Part shown: positions 46,626 to 53,649 of the stretch, piece after piece
Layout: each line of letters opens with the position of its first letter
Position numbering within the stretch: the stretch's first letter is position 1
Assembly (NCBI GenBank): GCA_905236675.1
Contig: CAJOND010000011.1
Location: 47,825 to 111,824 of the forward strand
DNA: 64,000 nucleotides
Direction of reading: 5' to 3'
From: Candidatus Rifleibacteriota bacterium
GTDB taxonomy: Bacteria > Muiribacteriota > Ozemobacteria > Ozemobacterales > Ozemobacteraceae
The notes under the pieces: model-generated
The model's input: only the letters and a program-made list of their open reading frames with translations
What the model was told of the DNA's origin: nothing
The model's database searches: none
Made by a program: the position numbers and the translations under genes

Positions 46626-47993
46626 ATGAACGCATTTTTTATTGGAATCGGCGGAATGGGTATGAGTGGCCTAGCTAAAATTTTACATTCAGCAGGCTTT
46701 AAAGTTGCTGGTTCTGACAGAAATTTAGAAGGTGATTACTGCAAACGTCTAATAGCAATGGGTGTTAAGATTTATCCACAAGACGGAAAAGGTCCTGAAC
46801 TTTTTATGCAAGAAACAGGCTTAAAAGCCAACGAATTTAAAATTGTAAAATCTACTGCAGTTGAAAGCACTGTTCCTGATGTTGTTACCGCTGAAAAATT
46901 GGGTATTGAACAAATAATGCGTTCTGATCTTCTTGCCCAGATGTTTAATGAAAAAAAAGGTATTGCTATAGGTGGCACCGCAGGAAAAACTACTACTACT
47001 GGTCTTATTGCCTGGGTCTTAAAATATTGTGGTTTGGAACCTTCTTGTGCAGTAGGCGGTATCATTTCTGGTCTCGACACTAATGCTTTTCAAGGTTCTG
47101 GAGAACATTTCGTTATCGAAGCCGATGAATCTGACGGTTCAATAGTTAAATACAGACCTCATATTTCAGTTGTCACAAATATTTCTCACGACCATAAAAC
47201 AATCGACGAACTGGAAGACTTATTTCTTCAGTTCTTTGAACATACAGATGATAATGGACTCAGACTTGTTTGCGCCGATGATAAACATGCCATGGAACTC
47301 TGTCAAAAATGTTCAAAGAAAGTTAAAACTTATGGTCTAGCAGAAAATGCAGACTATAGAGCTGAAAACATCGAATATGGTAATGTTTCTGTAAAATTCA
47401 CTGTTTCAGGTGTTCCATTTGATGTCAGATTACCTGGAGAACATAATATTAAAAATGTTTTAGCTGTTATTGCAATAGGTTTAGAATGTGGCTTAACTTT
47501 GGAAGCAATCTCTGAAGCGATGAATTCCTTTGGCGGCATGAAACGACGTTTTGAAAAAGTTGGTGTAGCTAAAGGTGTTACGGTAATTGATGATTTCGCT
47601 CATAATCCAGCAGAAATAGAAGCCGCAATGAAAGCCGCAAGAAAAGCTTCTGACAGATGCTTCTTCGTTTATCAGCCTCATGGGTTCGGACCAACTAATT
47701 TCACCAAAGATCAGCTTGTTAAGGTTTTTTCTTCTGTAAAAGACAACGAATATCTATATCTTGATGAAATATACTACGGTGGTGGAACAGTTGATAAAAA
47801 TATCAGCTCAAAAGATTTAATAGAAGCTGTTGGAACCAAAGTTAAGAATATTTTCTGCCCTGGCAGTCGTGATAAGATTGTTGATAATATTGTGGAAAAA
47901 GCCCAAACAGGAGATATGGTCCTGGTAATGGGTGCCAGAGATGTTAATCAAATTTGCCCAGTGATATTAAGTAAGATAGAAGATAGAAAATAG
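46626..47993 (+). CDS. murC: MurC/Mpl-type Mur ligase
   Basis: From ATG 46626 the protein has 455 residues and shows the N-terminal UDP-binding Rossmann start FFIGIGGMGMSGLA, the ATP loop IGGTAGKTTTTG, the central EADESDGS and THIxHDH-like NISHDHKT, and the C-terminal DDFAHNPAEIEAA. It should ligate L-alanine (MurC) or a peptide (Mpl) to UDP-MurNAc in the cytoplasm. In most MurC/Mpl proteins the loop reads GTHGKTT; here Ala replaces His. The frame is open ~280 bases further upstream through repeat DNA, but the conserved start and GGGGGC site support 46626. MurC versus Mpl is not resolved. Confidence 0.82.
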   Translation: MNAFFIGIGGMGMSGLAKILHSAGFKVAGSDRNLEGDYCKRLIAMGVKIYPQDGKGPELFMQETGLKANEFKIVKSTAVESTVPDVVTAEKLGIEQIMRSDLLAQMFNEKKGIAIGGTAGKTTTTGLIAWVLKYCGLEPSCAVGGIISGLDTNAFQGSGEHFVIEADESDGSIVKYRPHISVVTNISHDHKTIDELEDLFLQFFEHTDDNGLRLVCADDKHAMELCQKCSKKVKTYGLAENADYRAENIEYGNVSVKFTVSGVPFDVRLPGEHNIKNVLAVIAIGLECGLTLEAISEAMNSFGGMKRRFEKVGVAKGVTVIDDFAHNPAEIEAAMKAARKASDRCFFVYQPHGFGPTNFTKDQLVKVFSSVKDNEYLYLDEIYYGGGTVDKNISSKDLIEAVGTKVKNIFCPGSRDKIVDNIVEKAQTGDMVLVMGARDVNQICPVILSKIEDRK

Positions 47994-48028
47994 AGAAGTT
48001 GGCTTTTAATTTATATTAAGATCGAAAT

Positions 48029-48056
48029 AAAAAAACTGGCTTCCGCCAGTTTTTTT
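48029..48056. terminator. Bidirectional terminator
   Basis: AAAAAACTGGC-TTCC-GCCAGTTTTTT between the Mur ligase (+) and the LURP-one-like gene (-). Confidence 0.9.
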
Positions 48057-48074
48057 ATTTATCTGATTTTTCTT

Positions 48075-48659
48075 TTACTGTTGTTGCCTACCTTCAATAG
48101 TAGCTAAAAGCATAGCACCAGCCATAGCCATCTTTAAATCTATAGACTCTCCAGAGTTTTGATAAATCTTAACTTTAAGACCATAAAAGAATGGATTAAA
48201 ATCTTGGATGAAGGAAGCTAAAGTTGTGCCAGCATTATTTTTTAAATAATAGGTTTGAGGTATTAGATGACCAAAAGGACAAAAACGTCTGACTACAGCC
48301 ATAGTCATGTTATCTTCTTCCATTTTTCCAACTTCACTGGCACTTTCACTGTCTAACATAATCCAACTGTCTCTAAAAATTGATTGGAGCCCCTGTCTTC
48401 TCCAGTAACCAAGTAAATTATTGCTAGCTGAATCATAAATATTATAAGTAGCACTAAAGTCTAATATTTCTGGAGTCTGAATCCTTAATAATTCCTTTTT
48501 CTGTGCTTCATCAGCATAAAGTCTAATATCTTCTTTTAATTTAAAAGCTTTCTGAACACAAACTCCGATGAGCTTATCTTTATTGTCAAAAATGTTTAGT
48601 ATTTTATTAAAAGAAAGACTAAAAATCTTCGTTTTAACCATAAAGTCATAATCAGCCAT
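48075..48659 (-). CDS. LURP-one/scramblase-like (tubby-type barrel) protein
   Basis: A 194-residue protein without signal peptide. The pattern of repeated beta-strands with IYDSASNNLLGYWRRQGLQS followed by RDSWIMLDS and an EEDNMTMAVVRRF segment matches the bacterial LURP-one-related/phospholipid-scramblase-like superfamily. The C-terminal DLKMAMAGAMLLATIEG is a hydrophobic helix like the buried or membrane-contacting helix of that fold. Biochemical function in bacteria is unknown; membrane association is plausible. AGGAGAAAT precedes ATG on the minus strand. Confidence 0.65.
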   Translation of the reverse strand: MADYDFMVKTKIFSLSFNKILNIFDNKDKLIGVCVQKAFKLKEDIRLYADEAQKKELLRIQTPEILDFSATYNIYDSASNNLLGYWRRQGLQSIFRDSWIMLDSESASEVGKMEEDNMTMAVVRRFCPFGHLIPQTYYLKNNAGTTLASFIQDFNPFFYGLKVKIYQNSGESIDLKMAMAGAMLLATIEGRQQQ

Positions 48660-48779
48660 TTTTCATTTCTCCTAACATAATCAGATTTTATTGCTAATTA
48701 GTTTTACACTTATATATTACCTAAAAAAAAATAAAAAGAAAAGATTAAACCTTTTTCACTATAGCCAATTCATTATATC

Positions 48780-48807
48780 TAAAAAAAAATAACACTTTAG
48801 CCGATAG
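48780..48807 (+). promoter_or_regulatory. Possible sigma-28-like promoter before the lptD-like gene
   Basis: TAAA (48780-48783), 16 bases, GCCGATAG (48800-48807), one base off the TAAA-N15-GCCGATAA consensus. The A-rich surroundings make chance matches easy. Confidence 0.28.
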
Positions 48808-48859
48808 CCTTATGCGTATATTGTCAAAATTTTTCTAAGTCAGAATATAACGGAAAAAT

Positions 48860-50917
48860 ATGCAGAAACAAACATTAAATAGAAGGCTAAACAAACAAAT
48901 CCGAGGCTTAATTCTCCTCGCAATTTTTAATTTCTTATTCCTAAACTCTTTGTACGCTTTTGAAGTTTCTGTAGATTCCCAAAAATATCCAGTAGAAGTT
49001 TATGGAGATTACTTGGAATATAGAACCCGTGATGAACAAGTCATAGCAAAAGGAAAAGCCTATATTTCCTATCAGGATATGAAAATAAGTGGTGACAATA
49101 TTCAAGCTAACACAGGAACCGAAGACATATTTGCCCAAGGCGAAGTAGACTTTTGGAAAGGCTATGATCAGGTAAGTGGTGATTTTATTGTTTATAACAT
49201 GAAAACCGGTCGTGGCTGGATGCGTAATGCAGAAGTAAAAAAAAGTAGAAACTATTTTAAAGCAAAAGACGTCTATTTAAGCCCAGAACATACTATTGCA
49301 CACGATATAATGCAGACTACCTGTGATAACATTGACCACCCGCATTATCGTCTAGAAGCTAGACTTCTTGAAAGCTACCCAGGTCATTCTATGACAATGG
49401 AAGGGTTACGAGCTAAATGGCGTGGAAAGACTATTTATTATCAGGCTATTAATAGAAGCACAGCTAAAGATAACGGCCCAAAATTCTTTACAACTCGTCA
49501 GGGTTCTTCTGATATAGATGGTTATTATGTAAAATTAGCTACTGATTTGTTTGTAAATGACTATCTGTCAGGGAAATTGAACTACGATTGGTATGAAAAA
49601 AGAGGCTATGGTTACGGTTTTAACGGATTATACTCTGTTCCTCACAGTCGAGGCAGCGGTTCTTTGTATTACTATGGTTTAAACGAAACAAAACGTGGTC
49701 ATTATAATAAGCAAGTGAACCTATCTTATAATCTGACTTTCAAAAGCGGTGAAACATTAAGCACTACAATTAACTATACTGGTGACAAATATAATGGACA
49801 GGCAGAAAACCAGGATATGACAGTTACTGCTACTTTCAGACCAGTTTTGAAATTTATGAACATGACCATAAATATGAATAAATTTTATGATATAGACAAA
49901 GATAAATATAATTTAGACAAAGCATACCAATTTGTTAACAGATTGCCGGAAATCAATTTCAATTTTCCAGCATGGACTATGCCATTCATACCTATAACGA
50001 TGAATTTCAGTGGAATGTATGGTCACTATGAAGAAAGCGAAGGCGAAGGCAAGAAAGATACTGAAAAGAAAGATGGAAGAATAGCTTTCACTGTTCCAAC
50101 AATAGAAGTTCACCCTAAAACACAAATAACTCCTTCATATAACTTTGAAAAAAGCTATTATACAGGCGATATTGAAAGAGAAAACGGAAACACAATGGTT
50201 CGAGCCAGCCATAAATTTTCTAATGTTGCTAATTTTGAGTTTAACTACAATATTTCTACATCAAAAGGACGTTCTCCTTTTAAATTTGATAACGTTACCA
50301 CTATAGACCAAACTTCTAGCAGACTAAGATTTGCAGAAAACTCCTGGATATTTAATCCTTTAAATTTCAACTACAATAGAGCAACAAGAAGATTAGAACA
50401 GGTTTATTGGGACTATAGCAAACGCTCTCATACTGATGCTTACCGACCTTGGGAATTTTTCATGAGAATGGATTACGTTGTAGATGCTAATACTCCATTG
50501 TCTAAAATGAATTTTGGAGCTATAAGACCAAACAATTTCAATGCACGTTATAGAATGTCTTCTGAATACTGGTCTTTTGATACAAGTATTACAATTCCTC
50601 ATCAGTATAAGAAAATTTCTTCTACTTCCTTCAATTATTCTACAATTATAAGACCTCTTTGGGCTATAAACACATCAGGCACTTATAACAACATAACACA
50701 CAAGATGAGCCCTCTGACGGTCGGTCTTACAAGAGATCTGCACTGTTGGGAAGCAAAAGCTGAATATAACCACGAACGAAAAGAATTCTGGGTTGAATTT
50801 TATCTCAAAGCATTTCCTAACGATAGCGGTCGATTCAACTATGGAATGGATGACAATAAACTTACTGCTAAGTTGGCTGCTTATGACCAGATTGCTCAAA
50901 GATATGACAATTATTAA
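48860..50917 (+). CDS. LptD/OstA-like outer-membrane protein
   Basis: A 685-residue protein with signal peptide (~1-34, LLAIFNFLFLNSLYA). Residues ~40-150 form an LptA/OstA-like jellyroll (VEVYGDYLEYRTRDEQVIAK, then DIFAQGEVDFW), and the rest is an aromatic-rich region of alternating strands that suits a C-terminal beta-barrel (YNHERKEFWVEFYLKAFPND). LptD inserts LPS into the outer leaflet; this protein is somewhat short for it (usually ~780) and lacks an obvious cysteine set, so it may be a lineage-specific LptD or a relative. It indicates an outer membrane. Confidence 0.75.
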   Translation: MQKQTLNRRLNKQIRGLILLAIFNFLFLNSLYAFEVSVDSQKYPVEVYGDYLEYRTRDEQVIAKGKAYISYQDMKISGDNIQANTGTEDIFAQGEVDFWKGYDQVSGDFIVYNMKTGRGWMRNAEVKKSRNYFKAKDVYLSPEHTIAHDIMQTTCDNIDHPHYRLEARLLESYPGHSMTMEGLRAKWRGKTIYYQAINRSTAKDNGPKFFTTRQGSSDIDGYYVKLATDLFVNDYLSGKLNYDWYEKRGYGYGFNGLYSVPHSRGSGSLYYYGLNETKRGHYNKQVNLSYNLTFKSGETLSTTINYTGDKYNGQAENQDMTVTATFRPVLKFMNMTINMNKFYDIDKDKYNLDKAYQFVNRLPEINFNFPAWTMPFIPITMNFSGMYGHYEESEGEGKKDTEKKDGRIAFTVPTIEVHPKTQITPSYNFEKSYYTGDIERENGNTMVRASHKFSNVANFEFNYNISTSKGRSPFKFDNVTTIDQTSSRLRFAENSWIFNPLNFNYNRATRRLEQVYWDYSKRSHTDAYRPWEFFMRMDYVVDANTPLSKMNFGAIRPNNFNARYRMSSEYWSFDTSITIPHQYKKISSTSFNYSTIIRPLWAINTSGTYNNITHKMSPLTVGLTRDLHCWEAKAEYNHERKEFWVEFYLKAFPNDSGRFNYGMDDNKLTAKLAAYDQIAQRYDNY

Positions 50918-50955
50918 TTAAGTTTATAATATTATAAATCGTTATGAAATAACAC

Positions 50956-50982
50956 AAAACCACGCTACTATAGCGTGGTTTT
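50956..50982 (+). terminator. Terminator of the lptD-like gene
   Basis: AAAACCACGCTA-CTA-TAGCGTGGTTTT. Confidence 0.85.
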
Positions 50983-51031
50983 CTTATCCAAAAGAAGCTT
51001 CCAGGGAAAATCTCTAACATCTTTTTGTCAT

Positions 51032-51066
51032 AAAAAAAGCCTGAGTAAAAACCCAGGCTTAAAAAA
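51032..51066 (-). terminator. Terminator of the 743-aa flagellin
   Basis: On the minus strand AAGCCTG / CAGGCTT stem followed by seven T's, just after the stop codon. Confidence 0.85.
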
Positions 51067-51071
51067 TTTGG

Positions 51072-53303
51072 TTATTGTAATAATTGGAGGACAGACTGGC
51101 TAGATGCATTAGCTTGTGCTAGCATTGCAGTAGCAGCCTGTTGTAAGACTTGTGCAGAAGAGAATTCGGTCATTTCAGAAGCCATATCAAGGTCTCTGAT
51201 TCTAGATTCAGAATCAGTCATATTAGTTGCGGCATTTTCCAGATTGTTCTTGGTGTATTCCATACGATTCATGAAAGCACCGAGTTTAGAACGTTCTGCA
51301 GAAAGTATAGACAAAGCATTATCTATTTTGCTCAAAGCAATCTGCGAACCTTCAACAGTAGTCATATCAATCTTATCTATTCCAAGAGCACCAGCAGACA
51401 TATCTCCAATACTGATTGACATATTCTGACCCTGATTTGCACCGATTTGGAAACTTGGGCTGTTATCAACGACATGAAGTCTGAAGTTGGTATCACCATC
51501 TCCTTTTGCAGTTCCATCTTTGTAACCGAACAAATCCATACTGGTTATAGCAGTATTAGTGCCAACAACAGATTCTATTGTAAGTCTACTTTGAATAGCA
51601 CTAGCATTGTTTCTGTTTAATTTTCCAATATAAGTAGAAGTTATGGCCAAAGAACCGTTAACTTCATCTAGTCTGGCTGCAACAGTAGCATTAACAATAT
51701 TAGAATTCCAGGTTGTAATCCAGTTGTTTATTTCAACAAGGTCAACACCTGCACTTATTGTCTTTCCAACTGAAACGTCTATTGTTGCATTGTTTCCATC
51801 AGTAATTCTTATAGTAAGTTCAGCACTGGCTTTATCTGGATCAGTAAGAAGGCTGAAACCTTTTATAGCATCATCAAGATTCTTATCGCCATCTACAAAA
51901 CCAGTGTATGTTCCATTTACAATACCTATACATTCACTACCTGAAGTAACCTTTATTTCTGTTGGAGCTTTATGGTTATTCGGGCTGTATGACAAACGAA
52001 TCTGACCGTCAACAACACTGGCTTCCATTCCAGAATTGGCTACAACAGCAGTAATCTGTGCATTAATTTCGGCCGCAATACCTTCCATAGAATAAGTATC
52101 ATCTTGTGCAAAAGCAACATTTACAGTAACTATAGAAGTTGCGGTTTCGCCGACCTGAAATTCAAAAGTTAAAGTTTCAGCAGCAGAGAATTTCAAACCA
52201 TCGACAATTCCACCAACACCTGCAATTTGAGCTGGTGAGGCATCAAATCTTATATCTATTCCATCAAGAAGACCAGAAACTCTATCTGTACTGGTTGTAG
52301 CTTTTCTGGTGTTACCAAAAGCATCTTTAAGGTTGAAAGCAACAAGATTGTTCTTTGACTGACGGCTTACAGTTAAACCTAATGCATCTATAACTGCCTG
52401 ATCGCCAGCAATAGAAAAGTCACCAACATCACCAACCTTGCCAGAAGTAAGCTGTAAGTAACCACCAACGCCTGTTACACCACTTTGAGCAGTACTGATT
52501 ACTGTTACTTGAGAATTTCTGATTCCAAGAGCGTTAGTGCTAGCAAGAGCATTCTGCATTGCAGCAGCAAGTTCATTGAGGGTCATTTTCCCATCAATAG
52601 TAAATTCATAGCTTTCAGAGTTGCCTGTTACGAAAAGAGTCTGAGGAATAGCGACAGCAAAGACACCGTTATCATCATAAAACTGGGCAATATCTTCAAG
52701 TTTAGTATTACCTTGAGCAAGTTCTCCTGTATTCTTATTAAGGAATATCTGAGAAGTCTGCATCTGAGAAATACCGCCCTCAACAATAGCCATACTTACA
52801 GAAAAGTCTCCGCCATCAACACCAGAACCTTTGGCAACGCCAATAACAGAATGAGAGCTTGCGCTGATAAGAGCAGTCTGGCTTCCATCAAGAAGCTTTT
52901 TTGTATTAAATTCTGTTGCGTTAGAAATATCGTCTATAGCATCTCTAAGATTATTAACTTCCTTTTGTATTTCTAATCTATCATTAGTAGTAAGAGTATC
53001 GTTTGAACTCTGAATAGCGAGCTCGCGCAATCTCTGCATTATACTTTCACTTTCATTTAAGCCACCTTCAGCAGTCTGAAGCATAGACATACCATCCTGG
53101 CAGTTAAGCTTTGCACGATTCAAGCCTCTAATCTGGCTTCTCATTTTTTCACTTATGGTCAAGCCGGCTGCATCATCGGCAGCGCTGTTTATGCGAAGAC
53201 CGGAACTAAGTTTCTGGATAGAATTATCTAAGCGGGAAGCTGATCTATTTAAATTTGAATATGTAGCGAGTGAAGTAACATTCTGATTAATACGTAATGA
53301 CAT
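51072..53303 (-). CDS. Giant flagellin (743 aa), downstream copy of tandem pair
   Basis: Conserved D0/D1 ends (SLRINQNVTSLATYSNLNRS, LSSGLRINSAADDAAGL; C-terminal LSAERSKLGAFMNRMEYT, ending SSQSVLQLLQ) enclose ~500 residues of variable domain rich in Gly, Thr and Ile. ATG 53303 is the start: the upstream in-frame codons to 53330 overlap the leader and its Shine-Dalgarno CACGGAGGA (53312-53320). It is closely similar to the next flagellin over the whole length, so the two arose by tandem duplication. The leader holds a candidate CsrA hairpin and the promoter lies in an inverted repeat. Confidence 0.93.
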   Translation of the reverse strand: MSLRINQNVTSLATYSNLNRSASRLDNSIQKLSSGLRINSAADDAAGLTISEKMRSQIRGLNRAKLNCQDGMSMLQTAEGGLNESESIMQRLRELAIQSSNDTLTTNDRLEIQKEVNNLRDAIDDISNATEFNTKKLLDGSQTALISASSHSVIGVAKGSGVDGGDFSVSMAIVEGGISQMQTSQIFLNKNTGELAQGNTKLEDIAQFYDDNGVFAVAIPQTLFVTGNSESYEFTIDGKMTLNELAAAMQNALASTNALGIRNSQVTVISTAQSGVTGVGGYLQLTSGKVGDVGDFSIAGDQAVIDALGLTVSRQSKNNLVAFNLKDAFGNTRKATTSTDRVSGLLDGIDIRFDASPAQIAGVGGIVDGLKFSAAETLTFEFQVGETATSIVTVNVAFAQDDTYSMEGIAAEINAQITAVVANSGMEASVVDGQIRLSYSPNNHKAPTEIKVTSGSECIGIVNGTYTGFVDGDKNLDDAIKGFSLLTDPDKASAELTIRITDGNNATIDVSVGKTISAGVDLVEINNWITTWNSNIVNATVAARLDEVNGSLAITSTYIGKLNRNNASAIQSRLTIESVVGTNTAITSMDLFGYKDGTAKGDGDTNFRLHVVDNSPSFQIGANQGQNMSISIGDMSAGALGIDKIDMTTVEGSQIALSKIDNALSILSAERSKLGAFMNRMEYTKNNLENAATNMTDSESRIRDLDMASEMTEFSSAQVLQQAATAMLAQANASSQSVLQLLQ

Positions 53304-53335
53304 AGATGATTCCTCCGTGAACCAGTCCATTTATT

Positions 53336-53349
53336 TCGCATCCTTGCGA
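53336..53349 (-). promoter_or_regulatory. Leader hairpin TCGCA-AGGA-TGCGA, candidate CsrA-binding site
   Basis: On the minus (mRNA) strand a 5-bp stem closes an AGGA loop, matching the CsrA consensus core CARGGAUG. The same hairpin is in the other flagellin leader at 55931-55944. A second GGA lies in the ribosome-binding site. Confidence 0.65.
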
Positions 53350-53359
53350 TAAGGACAAA

Positions 53360-53387
53360 AAAATATGCAAAATCGAACCTTCGTCAA
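53360..53387 (-). promoter_or_regulatory. Candidate promoter of the 743-aa flagellin
   Basis: On the minus strand TTGACG (53382-53387), 16 bases, TATTTT (53360-53365). The other flagellin has TTGACG-N16-TATTAT at the same relative place. Confidence 0.5.
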
Positions 53388-53449
53388 GGAGAATTTTTAA
53401 AAAATTTAAATTTTTTTTAATTCTCAGACGAAAGCCTGATTTTGCATAT
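53363..53449. repeat. Inverted repeat spanning the flagellin promoter
   Basis: Perfect 12-bp arms ATATGCAAAATC (53363-53374) and GATTTTGCATAT (53438-53449), extended inward with mismatches (TTCGTC / GACGAA; GAGAATT / AATTCTC) to ~33 bases per arm around an AT-only centre. Confidence 0.85.
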
Positions 53450-53479
53450 CTATGAACCAGTTACCTGGTTGTTTATCTA

Positions 53480-53638
53480 GATGCTGCCCCGCTAAGCGGG
53501 GAAGCTGGCGAGCAAAGCGAGACTGAAGGGGGAGCAATGCAGAGCATTGCGAAAAACTTAGTGACTTTACGCAAAGCTATTGCTTTGCTCCCCCCTCAGT
53601 CACTCCGTGACAGCTCCCCCACCTAGTGGGGGAGCATC
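53480..53638. mobile_element. MITE-like palindromic element between the tandem flagellins
   Basis: About 159 bp with ~70-base imperfect inverted arms (left starts GATGCTGCCCCGC, right ends GGGGGAGCATC) and nested small hairpins (CCCCGCT/AGCGGGG; GCAATGC/GCATTGC). It is far more GC-rich than its surroundings. The inner motif (GGGGGAGCTGTCACGGAGTG on the minus strand) is of a type I recall as dispersed in gut Firmicutes genomes. No coding capacity; it lies 11 bases after the upstream flagellin's stop and may also stop transcription. Confidence 0.75.
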
Positions 53639-53649
53639 AATATGGAGGG

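Noticed and set aside
53304..53330. Nine extra N-terminal codons of the 743-aa flagellin
   Set aside because: They cover the Shine-Dalgarno site, and every flagellin begins at the MSLRIN methionine.
53319..53460. Target-site duplication of TGAACCAGT around the flagellin promoter
   Set aside because: The two copies (about 53318-53326 and 53453-53461) do not flank a defined element; one lies in the leader and they probably reflect an old local duplication.
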